Source: CAVZBW01 sp963778465
Lineage (GTDB): Bacteria; Actinomycetota; Acidimicrobiia; Acidimicrobiales; RAAP-2
Direction of reading: 5' to 3'
Assembly (NCBI GenBank): GCA_963778465.1
Contig: CAVZUK010000003.1
Location: forward strand, 1,984,001 to 2,048,000
Length of the DNA stretch: 64,000 bases
Shown here: positions 1-8,206 of the stretch, in pieces
Layout: each line of letters begins with the position of its first letter
Position numbering within the stretch: the stretch's first letter is position 1
Program-made: the position numbers and the translations under genes
Notes under the pieces: generated by a model
What the model was told of the DNA's origin: nothing
Databases searched by the model: none
The model's input: the letters and a program-made list of their open reading frames with translations, nothing else

Positions 1-263
1 GCGTGCGTGATGGGCCCCCAGCGGTAGAGCTCGTGCTCGGCGTTCAGCGTGAGGTGGACGCCGATGTCCTCGCCCCGATAACGGGCGGCCGCCTCCCGGG
101 CCCACGGGCACGGGACCATAAGGGTGGCGCTCGTGACGAGACCCGTCTGGAGGCACTCGAAGACGCTCACGTTCGCGGAGTGGCAGAACCCCAGGTCGTC
201 TGCGTTGACGATGAGCAGGCGGGCGTCGGCGGGATAACCGAGCCGCTGGGCGATCGTGGGCAC
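1..263 (-). CDS. ChbG/YdjC-family carbohydrate deacetylase, N-terminal part (runs off left edge)
   Basis: Only the first 87 codons are present. Reading leftward from GTG at 263, residues about 16-22 read LIVNADD, the metal-binding Asp pair of the YdjC/ChbG fold. About 40 residues on comes GLVTSATLMVPCP, then GVHLTLNAEHE with the second metal ligand His. These are the hallmarks of the family, which removes N-acetyl groups from chito-oligosaccharides or related glycolipids. A TAG stop lies immediately upstream in frame, so GTG 263 is the only possible start. The gene is divergent from the SPFH gene across 158 bp. Hopanoid-associated HpnK belongs to the same superfamily, but nothing adjacent shows that role. 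Confidence 0.75.
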   Translation of the reverse strand, partial: MPTIAQRLGYPADARLLIVNADDLGFCHSANVSVFECLQTGLVTSATLMVPCPWAREAAARYRGEDIGVHLTLNAEHELYRWGPITH

Positions 264-421
264 CTACGCAACGTAGCGTCCGCGCCCCGATCGACGCGCC
301 ACCAGGGCTTTCCGGGGCCCCGAGGGGGCCCCGCCGCGCCGCCGCGGGACCGAGGTTCGGTGGGAAGATGGAGAGAGCCCGGCGATCCCTCGGGGCGGCC
401 ACCGGGCGACGGAGGTGCGAG

Positions 422-1411
422 ATGGTCGAGGCGATCGTCGGTGCGGTGGTCGGTGTCGTCGTGCTGGGGGGTGTCGCGGCGACCGCCTCCTTCCGGGTGA
501 TCACCGAGTACGAACGTGCGGTGGTGTTCCGGTTGGGGCGTCTCCGGGAGGAAGCCAAGGGACCGGGCATGATCGTGAGGGTCCCCTTCGTGGATCGCTT
601 CGTCCGCCTCTCCCTGCGAGTCGAGGTGGTGGACATCCCCCAACAGGCCGTCATCACCGCCGACAACGTCACGGTCCAGGTCGACGCCGTCGTGTACTTC
701 CAGGTCACCGACCCCGTGCGAGCGGTCGTCGGGGTCGACAACTACCGCTTTGCCAGCCAGCGAGTGGCGATGACCGCCCTGCGCTCCATCATCGGCCGCC
801 ACGAGCTCGACAACATCCTCGCCCACCGGGACGACGTCAACACCGAGCTGCGGGCCAGCATCGCGACCTCCACCCACAACTGGGGCGTCGAGGTGCGCCA
901 GGTGGAGATTCGAGACATCGTCCTTTCCCACGAGCTCCTGCGGGCGATGGCCCGTCAGGCCGAAGCGGAGCGGGAGCGGCGGGCCAAGGTGATCAACGCG
1001 ACCGGCGAGCTCGAGGCCAGCCGGGAGCTCTCCGAGGCGGCGGCCATGCTCAACGAGGCGCCGGGGGCGCTGCAGCTGCGCACGCTCCAGACGCTCACGG
1101 AGGTGGCAACCGAGCACAATTCGACCCTCATCTTCCCCATCCCGATCGAGCTGATGGCCGGCTTCCGGGGCCTCGTCGGGAGCCAGGTGGATCCGGCCGG
1201 ATCCACCCACCAAGGAGCGGCCGGCCCGGCGGGAGAGGCCGGTCGTCTCGGGGAGGCCGACCTCGCCTCCGACGGGGCCACGGCCCTCACCGCCAACGAG
1301 CCCGAGGCGATCGCCCCGGCCCGGGGTTCGGAGGAGCCGTCCGGCGTTGTTCAAGGGTCGCCAGAGCACAATGGAACCGAGGGCACCGAGGGCACCGAGG
1401 GCCAGCCCTAG
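422..1411 (+). CDS. SPFH/Band 7 (stomatin/slipin-like) membrane protein
   Basis: 329 residues. One N-terminal membrane segment (about residues 3-22, IVGAVVGVVVLGGVAA) is followed by the slipin signature FRVITEYERAVVFRLGR and the Band 7 domain, including RSIIGRHELDNILAHRDDVN. A charged helix AEAERERRAKVINA follows, then LPIP-like IFPIPIELM. Slipins scaffold membrane microdomains and often pair with an NfeD protease, which is absent here. ATG 422 was chosen because GGAGGT lies 6 nt upstream; an in-frame ATG at 368 has no such site. The last 60 residues are low-complexity and end in three tandem copies of a 9-nt unit giving GTEGTEGTEG. Confidence 0.9.
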   Translation: MVEAIVGAVVGVVVLGGVAATASFRVITEYERAVVFRLGRLREEAKGPGMIVRVPFVDRFVRLSLRVEVVDIPQQAVITADNVTVQVDAVVYFQVTDPVRAVVGVDNYRFASQRVAMTALRSIIGRHELDNILAHRDDVNTELRASIATSTHNWGVEVRQVEIRDIVLSHELLRAMARQAEAERERRAKVINATGELEASRELSEAAAMLNEAPGALQLRTLQTLTEVATEHNSTLIFPIPIELMAGFRGLVGSQVDPAGSTHQGAAGPAGEAGRLGEADLASDGATALTANEPEAIAPARGSEEPSGVVQGSPEHNGTEGTEGTEGQP

Positions 1412-1454
1412 CGGGCGGACCGAACCGGTGGACCCGCCAGCTGCCGGCTCGGGC

Positions 1455-2024
1455 CTACGTCTCTTCGACGGTGCGATCCTGGGCCTCGGCGTCCCGTGCC
1501 AGCTCCGTCTGGTGCTCCCGCATCGCTTCGGCCAGCTTCGGGTCGCTCAGGGCGAGGATTCGGATCGCCAGTAGCCCGGCGTTGCGGGCGCCGTCCACCG
1601 CCATCGTGGCGACGGGCACGCCCCGGGGCATCTGAGCGATCGACAGCAGGGAATCGAGACCGTCGAGTCGGCGCAGGGCGACCGGGACGCCGATCACCGG
1701 GAGCGTGGTGGCGGCAGCGAGCATGCCCGGGAGGTGAGCGGCTCCGCCGGCTCCGGCGATGATCACCCGGAGCCCCCGGCCCGCCGCATCGTGCCCGAAG
1801 CGCAGCATCTTGTCGGGGGTGCGGTGGGCCGAGACCACCCGGACCTCGTGGGGCACCCCGAAGCGTTGGAGGACCTCGGCCGCCCCCCGCATCACCTCCA
1901 AGTCCGAGGAGCTGCCCATGACCACCGCCACTTGCGGCTCGACTTTCTTCCTCGAGGACCGGGAGGACTTCGCCGAGGGCCGGGAGGACTTCGCCGAGGG
2001 CCGGGGAGTCGAGGAGGGGGTCAT
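1455..2024 (-). CDS. purE: 5-(carboxyamino)imidazole ribonucleotide mutase PurE
   Basis: 189 residues. It converts N5-CAIR to CAIR in purine synthesis. Class I PurE motifs are clear: VAVVMGSSSDLEVM, then SAHRTPDKM with the catalytic His, then GAGGAAHLPGM. The ATG at 2024 overlaps the purK stop as ATGA, so the two are translationally coupled. The N-terminal 25 residues are an unusual Ser/Lys/Pro tail containing two PSAKSSR units encoded by a 21-bp direct repeat near 1972-2007. This tail precedes the usual start of the fold and is not part of the enzyme core. The gene converges on the SPFH gene with 43 bp between them. Confidence 0.95.
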   Translation of the reverse strand: MTPSSTPRPSAKSSRPSAKSSRSSRKKVEPQVAVVMGSSSDLEVMRGAAEVLQRFGVPHEVRVVSAHRTPDKMLRFGHDAAGRGLRVIIAGAGGAAHLPGMLAAATTLPVIGVPVALRRLDGLDSLLSIAQMPRGVPVATMAVDGARNAGLLAIRILALSDPKLAEAMREHQTELARDAEAQDRTVEET

Positions 2025-3349
2025 CGTGCGGCCGACACGTGGTCGGGGATCGGGGTGCCCAGCGCCGCCGCGGCGTGCCAGGCTCGGCGGTAGAGCGAGG
2101 GAGCGTCGTCTCCGACCAGGGTGACGTGCCCGAGCTTGCGCCCCGGGCGAGGACCCTTGCCGTAGAGGTGGACGTGGGCGCCGGGGTCGGCCAGGGCCTC
2201 CGCCAGGCGCCCACCGGGGTCCTCTCCTTCGGGGCCGCCAAACACGTTGACACTCGCCGCGCACGGTGCGACGAGCCCCGTGTCGCCGAGCGGCAGGTCG
2301 AGCACGGCGCGCAGGTGGTTCTCAAACTGGGAGGTGGCCGCTCCCTCGATGGTCCAGTGTCCCGAGTTGTGCGGGCGCGCGGCCAGCTCGTTGACGAGGA
2401 TGCGGTCTCCCGTCCAGAACATCTCGACCGCCAGGACGCCGACCGACCCCGTCAGGTCCGCCACCTCGGTGGCCAGCCGGCGGGCCTCTTGGGCGACCTC
2501 CTCGGGCAGGGACCCCGGCACGAGCACCTCGCGGCACACCCCGTCGACCTGGACCGTCTCGGCCGCGGGCCACGTGACCGCGTGTCCCGCCGTCAACCCG
2601 CCCCGCGACGCCGTGACCGAGCCGGGTCGTCGCGCCACGACCACCGCCAGCTCGCTTCGGATGGCGACGCGCTCTTCGACGAGCATCGGCGTGCCCGATC
2701 CCGCGGCGCCCGCAAGCACCTCTCCGCTCTCCCGGGCGTCGCCGACGATCCAGACCCCCTTGCCGTCGTAGCCACCCCTGGCGGCCTTGAGGACGAGCGG
2801 CCACCCCCGGCGCCGGCCGAACCGCACGACCCGGTCCAGCGCCTCGGCGGTCGCACCCGCCGCCGCGGGGGATGCGGGGGTCGCCGTCCCCGGGTCCGGG
2901 AGGACCTCGAAGGCGGGGACCGGCACGCCGGCTTCCTCCAGTCGCCCCCGCATCAGCGCCTTGTCGACGGTGAAGGCCAAGGTGCCTGTGCCCGGGCGGA
3001 CGGTGACGCCGGAGCGCTCGAGGCTCCGGAGGGTCTCGAGGTCGACCAGCTCGTGATCGAAGGTGATCGCGTCGCAGCGCTGGACCAGGCTGCGCAGAGC
3101 CGCCTCGTCGGTGGCGGCACCGCTCAGGACTTCCGACGCCACGGCCACGGCCGCGTCGTCCGCCCGCTCGGCCAGCACTACGGTGGCCAGCCCGAGGGGC
3201 GATGCCGCCTCGCAGAGCATCCGGGCGAGCTGGCCCGCGCCGACGATCCCGACGGTCGGGCCGCTCGGTCGGCCGTGGCCTCCCCGGGGACCCGCTCTTT
3301 CCTCGGGGGACGCAGACCCGGCTCGGCTGCCGTTGCCAGGAGTGGGCAC
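2021..3349 (-). CDS. purK: N5-carboxyaminoimidazole ribonucleotide synthase PurK
   Basis: About 442 residues from GTG 3349, an ATP-grasp enzyme that makes N5-CAIR from AIR, bicarbonate and ATP. The core starts at VGIVGAGQLARML and contains ITFDHE, FTVDKALMRGRLEEAGVPVP, KAARGGYDGKG and EMFWTGDRILVNELAARPHNSGHWT, all PurK signatures. Its TGA overlaps the purE ATG. The start is uncertain: an ATG at 3412 is in frame but would overlap the divergent F420 gene, so the nearest GTG is preferred. That leaves about 25 residues of nonconserved tail before the Rossmann-like N-domain. Confidence 0.93.
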   Translation of the reverse strand: MPTPGNGSRAGSASPEERAGPRGGHGRPSGPTVGIVGAGQLARMLCEAASPLGLATVVLAERADDAAVAVASEVLSGAATDEAALRSLVQRCDAITFDHELVDLETLRSLERSGVTVRPGTGTLAFTVDKALMRGRLEEAGVPVPAFEVLPDPGTATPASPAAAGATAEALDRVVRFGRRRGWPLVLKAARGGYDGKGVWIVGDARESGEVLAGAAGSGTPMLVEERVAIRSELAVVVARRPGSVTASRGGLTAGHAVTWPAAETVQVDGVCREVLVPGSLPEEVAQEARRLATEVADLTGSVGVLAVEMFWTGDRILVNELAARPHNSGHWTIEGAATSQFENHLRAVLDLPLGDTGLVAPCAASVNVFGGPEGEDPGGRLAEALADPGAHVHLYGKGPRPGRKLGHVTLVGDDAPSLYRRAWHAAAALGTPIPDHVSAAR

Positions 3350-3396
3350 GCGAAGCACGATACCGGGGGACGAGCGGCGAAACGGAGAGGCGTGAG

Positions 3397-4305
3397 ATGA
3401 GGATCGGAACATTGCTGGACGTGGAGGCGCCCGTGGAGCGCGCCGTCGAGGAGGCGGGCCGGGCGTCGCAGGAGGGCTTTGCGAGCGCCTGGGCGGTGCA
3501 GATCTTCGGCCACGACGCGCTCACCCTCCTCGCCCTGGTCGGGTCGCGGGTGCCGCGCCTCGAGCTCGGGACGGGCGTCGTGCCCGTCTATACGCGGCAC
3601 CCCCAGGCGCTGGCCCAGCAGGCGCTCAGCACCCAGCAGGCGATCGGCGGGCGGCTCACGCTCGGGATCGGCCTGTCCCACCAGCTCGTCGTCGAGGGGC
3701 TCTGGGGGATGCGCTACGAGCACGGTGCCCGCTACATGCGGGAGTACCTCTCGGCGCTCATGCCCATGCTGGCCGGGGAGACGGTCAGCTTCGAGGGCAC
3801 CATGCTCAAGGCGGTGCTGCCGGCGCCCCTGTCGATCAGCGTGCCCGCACCTCCCTCGGTCCTCGTCGCCGCGCTCGGTCCGGTCATGCTCCGCACCGCC
3901 GGCGAGCTCGCAGACGGCACGATCACCTGGATGACGGGATTGCGCACGGTCGGCAACCACATCTCGCCGCGCATCGTGGAGGCGGCCGAGGCGGCGGGGC
4001 GTCCGAGGCCTCGCGTCGTCGTCTGCCTGCCGGTGACGGTCACCTCCGCGCGAGAACAGGCACTCGAGAGCATCGACCGGACGTTCGCCCTCTACCCGAG
4101 CCTTCCTTCCTACCGGGCGATGCTCGATCGTGAAGGCGCGGACAAGCCCTCCGACGTCGCCCTCGTCGGGAGCGAGGAAGAAGTGGTGGCCGGCGTGGAT
4201 CGGCTGCGGGAGGCCGGCGCCACCGAGTTCGTCGCGACCGTCGTCGGCACCCCCGAGGAGATGGCGACGACCCGCCGGTTGGTGGTGTCGCTGGCCGGGG
4301 CCTAG
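3397..4305 (+). CDS. F420-dependent LLM-class oxidoreductase (TIGR03564-like)
   Basis: 302 residues of the bacterial luciferase-like TIM-barrel fold. MRIGTLLD at the start, VGSRVPRLELGTGVVPVYTRHP and the GGRLTLGIGLSHQ motif match the TIGR03564-type actinobacterial subgroup, whose members use coenzyme F420 rather than FMN. The substrate is not predictable. ATG 3397 is preceded by GGAGAGG at 3384-3390. Its presence supports a host that makes F420, as expected in Actinobacteria. It is divergent from purK with under 50 bp between the starts, so the promoters probably overlap. Confidence 0.88.
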   Translation: MRIGTLLDVEAPVERAVEEAGRASQEGFASAWAVQIFGHDALTLLALVGSRVPRLELGTGVVPVYTRHPQALAQQALSTQQAIGGRLTLGIGLSHQLVVEGLWGMRYEHGARYMREYLSALMPMLAGETVSFEGTMLKAVLPAPLSISVPAPPSVLVAALGPVMLRTAGELADGTITWMTGLRTVGNHISPRIVEAAEAAGRPRPRVVVCLPVTVTSAREQALESIDRTFALYPSLPSYRAMLDREGADKPSDVALVGSEEEVVAGVDRLREAGATEFVATVVGTPEEMATTRRLVVSLAGA

Positions 4306-4350
4306 GAGGGGACTCTCGGCTGGAGAGAGCGGCTCAGCGGGAGGGGAGGC

Positions 4351-4956
4351 TCAGCGGGAGACCGTGGTGTGCTTGAACTCGTTGAGCTCGGGGTGCTCTA
4401 CGCACAGCGAGAGGACGTGCTCGACGACGGATCGGGCGCGGGCGCCGTCCCCCTCGGGTCGGTCCATCAGGCGTACGAAGGCGGCCCGATCGCCCACGAT
4501 GAACGTCGGCACCCCGAAGACGGCATGGCCGGCCACCGCCGCCTCGTGCTCCTTTTGGATCTGCTCCCGGGGCCAACCCTCGGCGATCTCACCGAACACG
4601 TGGTCGACGGGCACCGAGATCCCCTCGAGGGCGCGGCGCACGACCGCCTGGTCCCTCAGGTCACCGCCCTCTTCGTGGCGGACCGTGAAGAGCGCCCGAT
4701 GCGCGACCAGGAAGGCGTCGGGGTAACGGTCGCGGATCACGACACCGGCCTCGAGCGCCAGCAGGTCGGGCCATGCCGCCTCGTTGTCCCACACGGAGAG
4801 GCCACCCTCGGGCACGTGGACCTGGTTGAGAGAGAAGGGCACGAAGGTCACCGACCACGGCGCTCCGTGCTCGAGCCCGGCCACGACGTACTCGTGGGCG
4901 TTGCGGGCGAACGGGCAGCGGTAGTCCCACGTCACGGCGAACGTTGTCTCGTCCAT
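4351..4956 (-). CDS. DsbA-fold thioredoxin-family protein with a CxxA active site
   Basis: 201 residues. WDYRCPFARNAHEYV at residues 10-24 aligns with the DsbA active-site helix, and VFGVPTFIVGD carries the cis-Pro loop (VPT) near residue 160. The helical insert between them fits FrnE/DsbA-like proteins. The second active-site Cys is replaced by Ala (CPFA), so a simple disulfide-exchange cycle is unlikely. A monothiol role such as glutathione- or mycothiol-dependent isomerase or reductase is possible (inference). There is no signal peptide, so it is cytosolic. It is the last gene of a minus-strand set with the PAP2 and nuclease genes. A 13-bp direct repeat (4331-4343 and 4348-4360) overlaps its stop. 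Confidence 0.8.
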   Translation of the reverse strand: MDETTFAVTWDYRCPFARNAHEYVVAGLEHGAPWSVTFVPFSLNQVHVPEGGLSVWDNEAAWPDLLALEAGVVIRDRYPDAFLVAHRALFTVRHEEGGDLRDQAVVRRALEGISVPVDHVFGEIAEGWPREQIQKEHEAAVAGHAVFGVPTFIVGDRAAFVRLMDRPEGDGARARSVVEHVLSLCVEHPELNEFKHTTVSR

Positions 4957-4970
4957 GTTCTCGACAACAC

Positions 4971-5678
4971 CTAGGTGGGCGGGGCCATTCCGGCCCCCGT
5001 CGCCGGGTCGGCGAAGAGCCGGCGGACCAGCCGGCGGCCGGCGACGCCCAGGGCTGCGCCGATGGCCAGGCCGCCCACGACATCGGAGGCGTGATGGTCC
5101 CGGAGGTGCACCCGGCTGATGGCGACGCCCGTGGCGAGGGTGAGCAGTGCCGCCGTCTCGGCCGGACCCTCCGATAGCACGAGGGCGGTGCAGGTGGCGG
5201 CGAGGGTGTGACCGCTCGGGAAGCTGCTCGACGACGGGGCGCGTACCGGTGGTCGCCGCATGGGGTTGGCTCCGGGGTCGGCTGGCTCCGGGCGCTCCCG
5301 AGCGACCACGACCTTGATCGACTTGTTGAGGATGTAGGACGACACGCCAGCCGTCGCGAGGGCGGCGACGGCCCGGCGTCGCGGCACTCCGGGCCGGCGG
5401 GCCTTGATGCCGGCGACCACCACCCACGCCACGCCGTAGTCGGCGAGGTTGGACAGCACCGCGGCGGTGGCGTCCACGCCGCGTCGCGATCGGAGGGCGT
5501 CCCATCGTGCATCGACGGCGTCGTCGAAGCGGCCGAGCGCCCATGCGGCCCCGCCGTCGGGCCGGGCGGGGGGCCCGGTCAGGACGCGAGGGGCGTCCGC
5601 TGCTCGGCGGCCGCCGAGATCGGGGACACCTCCGGTACCTCGGGAAGCGGCGGCGGGGTCCCGCCGTGCGATGGACAC
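4971..5678 (-). CDS. PAP2-family phosphatase (undecaprenyl-diphosphatase-like)
   Basis: 235 residues from GTG 5678. All three PAP2 catalytic motifs are present: KVVVARERP (K-x6-RP), PSGHT, and SRVHLRDHHASD (SR-x5-H-x3-D). Hydrophobic segments flank them, and the last motif is followed by a glycine-rich helix. The family dephosphorylates lipid pyrophosphates or phosphatidate at the membrane. The start overlaps the 3' end of the nuclease gene by 100 bp. No other ATG or GTG occurs before the conserved RFDDAVDARWD segment, so this overlap is accepted with some doubt. It ends 14 bp before the DsbA-like gene starts. Confidence 0.85.
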   Translation of the reverse strand: MSIARRDPAAASRGTGGVPDLGGRRAADAPRVLTGPPARPDGGAAWALGRFDDAVDARWDALRSRRGVDATAAVLSNLADYGVAWVVVAGIKARRPGVPRRRAVAALATAGVSSYILNKSIKVVVARERPEPADPGANPMRRPPVRAPSSSSFPSGHTLAATCTALVLSEGPAETAALLTLATGVAISRVHLRDHHASDVVGGLAIGAALGVAGRRLVRRLFADPATGAGMAPPT

Positions 5679-6427
5679 AGTGGCTGAAAGCTACAGAAGC
5701 GACAGAGCGAGGAGGGTCGCGGGCGGAAGTCGCCGGTCGAGCACGCCCGCTCGATGGCCGCCCAGACGGCCGCCGTACGGCGGCGGTGCCCCCGGAGGGA
5801 CTGGGGGTTCGGCCGAGCCGTGATCTCGAGCGGCTCGCGCAGGTGCAGCAACCGCACCTCCACGGGGGCACGCCCGAGGACGGACTCGCATAGGTCGGCG
5901 TAGAACTGGACGCCCTTCAGCTTGCCCTGCTCGAAATTGACCGAAGGCGCCCGGCCCGTCTTGTAGTCCACAACGACGAGCTCGCCCTCGTCGGTGAGGT
6001 CGAGGCGGTCGATGATGCCCCGGAGCAGGACACCCCCGACCTCCGCCTGCAAGAGGAGCTCGATGCCGATCGCCTTGACGGAGTTGGGGTCTTCGATCTC
6101 GAAGTAGTTGCGCACCAGCGCGCCGGCGTCTCTCCTGAACGCGTCCGCCTCCTCCGTCGAGAGCTCGAGCGCCTCCAGCTCGGGGTCCTCCTGGAGCAGC
6201 TCCCAGGCACGGTCGAGCTCCTCCTCGGCGGCTTCGAGGCTGCGCCCCCCGGCCGGCCACCTCCAATGCAGGCCCTCGAGCGCCGAGTGCACGAGCGTCC
6301 CCTTGAGGGCGTGGGGGGAGGGCGGCTCCGGCAGCCGGTCGATCAGGGCGAGCCGGAAGGCGAGCGGGCAGTCCGTGAAGGCCGTCACCTTGGACGGGGA
6401 GAGGGAGCGGGGCGGGGGAACGGGCAT
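5579..6427 (-). CDS. RecB-family PD-(D/E)XK nuclease with Cys cluster
   Basis: 282 residues. The nuclease core is GIIDRLDLTDEGELVVVDYKTG (residues about 145-166), giving the D...DYK catalytic set. One Cys lies near the N-terminus (TDCPLAFRL) and three near the C-terminus (LCRFCSFQPLC), the arrangement that binds a 4Fe-4S cluster in Cas4/AddB-like nucleases. It is most like stand-alone PDDEXK_1 exonucleases of Actinobacteria. Start ATG 6427 is 8 nt from a TAACCT box at 6441-6436 (minus strand) with no ribosome site, suggesting a leaderless message. No CRISPR or helicase gene is nearby. Confidence 0.87.
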   Translation of the reverse strand: MPVPPPRSLSPSKVTAFTDCPLAFRLALIDRLPEPPSPHALKGTLVHSALEGLHWRWPAGGRSLEAAEEELDRAWELLQEDPELEALELSTEEADAFRRDAGALVRNYFEIEDPNSVKAIGIELLLQAEVGGVLLRGIIDRLDLTDEGELVVVDYKTGRAPSVNFEQGKLKGVQFYADLCESVLGRAPVEVRLLHLREPLEITARPNPQSLRGHRRRTAAVWAAIERACSTGDFRPRPSSLCRFCSFQPLCPSHGGTPPPLPEVPEVSPISAAAEQRTPLAS

Positions 6428-6550
6428 CACCGGCCAGGTTACGACGGGGGTGTGTCACGCAAGAGGATGGTTCTGCGGACAGCGGCGGTCGTGGTGCCGA
6501 CGGCCGCCAAAAGCCGCGGTTCGCGAGGGTCGGTCTGCGAAGCTGGACCG

Positions 6551-7243
6551 ATGTCCGACCAGGATCAGGGCGGATCCGGAGCGCAGGACCTCCCGAGCGT
6601 CGACCGGCTCCTCGGACTCACCGACGGCGTCGTGGCCATCGCCATCACGCTCATCGTCTTCCAGGTCAAGGTCCCGGAGAAGGTCTCCGATCCCAACTCG
6701 CCCTCCGAGCTCGCCCACGCCCTGAGCCAACTCGGGACCGAGATCGTCGCCTACCTGGTCGCCTTCTACGTGATCGCCGTCTTCTGGCTGGCCCACCATC
6801 GAGTCTTCCGCCTCATGCGCGGACACCACGAGGGGCTGGCTTGGATCAACTTTCTGTTCCTGCTCACGATCACCGCCATGCCCTTCACGAGCGACCTGCT
6901 CGGCACCTACGGCAACAACCCCGTGGCGATCGACGTCTTCAACGCCAACCTCCTGGCGGCGAGCATCGCCACCTCGTTGGTGGTGGTGTTCGGACGATGG
7001 CGGCGCCTGATGGTGCCGGGCGACCTTCGGTCCCAGGTCGTGCCCGGGTTGCAGCGCACGGCATCGCTCGCCGCCGTGGTCATCGCCTCGGCCATCGTGG
7101 CGTGGTGGTCGCCGTCGATCGCGAAGAACCTCTGGTTCCTTTTGATCGTGGTCGGGTTCGTCGCCGGCCGCAGCTACAAGAAGAAGGAGGAGGCGGCGGG
7201 TCCGGCGGCCGGCGCCTCGGCCCCGATCGGCCCCGGCGCGTAG
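6551..7243 (+). CDS. TMEM175/DUF1211-family putative potassium channel
   Basis: 230 residues with about six predicted membrane segments. The family signature around the first helix (usually RxxxFSDGVFAIAIT) appears as RLLGLTDGVVAIAITL, with Leu-Thr in place of Phe-Ser. FWLAHHRVFRLM and INFLFLLTITAMPFTSDLLG also fit. Bacterial TMEM175 proteins form K+-selective tetramers, and the FSD Phe contributes to structure near the pore, so the substitution is notable. The tail ends with a Lys/Ala-rich cytosolic stretch. Its TAG stop (7241-7243) sits inside a TAGCAT box that may serve as the -10 element of the next gene. Confidence 0.85.
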   Translation: MSDQDQGGSGAQDLPSVDRLLGLTDGVVAIAITLIVFQVKVPEKVSDPNSPSELAHALSQLGTEIVAYLVAFYVIAVFWLAHHRVFRLMRGHHEGLAWINFLFLLTITAMPFTSDLLGTYGNNPVAIDVFNANLLAASIATSLVVVFGRWRRLMVPGDLRSQVVPGLQRTASLAAVVIASAIVAWWSPSIAKNLWFLLIVVGFVAGRSYKKKEEAAGPAAGASAPIGPGA

Positions 7244-7252
7244 CATCGATCC

Positions 7253-8056
7253 ATGCGGGAGGACGTCCTCGCCGGGCCGCCTCCACTGGTGCGGATCGAC
7301 CACCGCGGGCCCGCTACCTGGATCACGCTCGACTCGCCCGCCAACCGCAACGCCCTCTCACGCCGATTGGTGCACAGCCTGGCGGGGGCGCTGGACGAGG
7401 CGGCGGGGCGGGGCGCCCGGCTCGTCGTCCTCACCGGTGCCGGCAACACCTTCTGCTCGGGGGCGGATCTCGGCGAGCGCCTCCATCCACCGGCGGCCGG
7501 GGAGTCGCCCCCGCCTGCGGACGAGGTGACCGTCGCCGGCCTGCTGACCCGCATCGCGCACGCGCCCCTGCCGGTCCTCGCCCGGGTCAACGGCCACGTG
7601 CGAGCGGGAGGCATGGGTCTCGTGGCCGCCGCCGACCTCGCCGTGGCACCGATCACGGCGACGTTCGGGTTCAGCGAGGTCCGCGTCGGGGTGGCTCCGG
7701 CCATGATCGCGGTGCCGGCGCTGCGCGTCATGACGACGCGGGCGATCCAGCGGCACATGCTGACCGGTGAGCCCTTCGCTGCGGACGAGGCCGAGCGCAG
7801 CGGGCTGCTCACACAGGCCTTCGCGACACCGTCCGAGATGGACGGATGGATCTCGGCGATGACCGAGACGCTCGGGATGGGGGCACCCGGCGCGGTCGCG
7901 GCGACAAAGCAACTGCTATCGGAGCTGCGAAACCGGGACTGGGACGAGGGCATGCGCCTGGCGGAGGCGCGATCGGACCAGCTCTTCGATTCGGCAGAGG
8001 CGGCGGAGGGTATGCGGGCGTTTCTCGAGAAGCGGAGACCCGGGTGGTGGGTATAG
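7253..8056 (+). CDS. Enoyl-CoA hydratase/isomerase (crotonase) family protein
   Basis: 267 residues. The crotonase fold is shown by NALSRRLV, GAGNTFCSGADL and GHVRAGGMGLVAAADLAVA, which form the CoA site and oxyanion hole. Of the two acidic residues used for water activation in hydratases, the first position is Gly (GGMGL) while the second Glu is kept (FSEVRVG). Isomerase or another crotonase activity is therefore as likely as hydration. ATG 7253 follows TAGCAT (7241-7246) by 6 nt with no ribosome site. It lies 9 bp after the TMEM175 gene. Confidence 0.86.
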   Translation: MREDVLAGPPPLVRIDHRGPATWITLDSPANRNALSRRLVHSLAGALDEAAGRGARLVVLTGAGNTFCSGADLGERLHPPAAGESPPPADEVTVAGLLTRIAHAPLPVLARVNGHVRAGGMGLVAAADLAVAPITATFGFSEVRVGVAPAMIAVPALRVMTTRAIQRHMLTGEPFAADEAERSGLLTQAFATPSEMDGWISAMTETLGMGAPGAVAATKQLLSELRNRDWDEGMRLAEARSDQLFDSAEAAEGMRAFLEKRRPGWWV

Positions 8057-8206
8057 GCGAACCGTAGACTGCAGGCTCGATGTCTTGAAATCCGTGACAA
8101 GGATGCACTGGGGCGATCATGAGACAGGCAGTGGCAGGACAAAGGGCGATCGGCGATCAGTGATGCGACCGTAACGCCCGGACGCGGGGGCCGGAGGCGG
8201 GGGCCG

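Noticed and set aside
1..263. ChbG/YdjC deacetylase considered as HpnK of a hopanoid cluster
   Set aside because: The HpnO/HpnA-like genes are 13 kb away with unrelated genes between, and only the N-terminus is visible.
4331..4360. 13-bp direct repeat between convergent genes considered as a target-site duplication or attachment site
   Set aside because: The copies are only 17 bp apart with nothing between them and one overlaps a coding end. It is a local tandem duplication.
5579..6427. RecB-like nuclease considered as Cas4
   Set aside because: There are no cas genes or repeats in the window, and its size and context fit stand-alone actinobacterial exonucleases.
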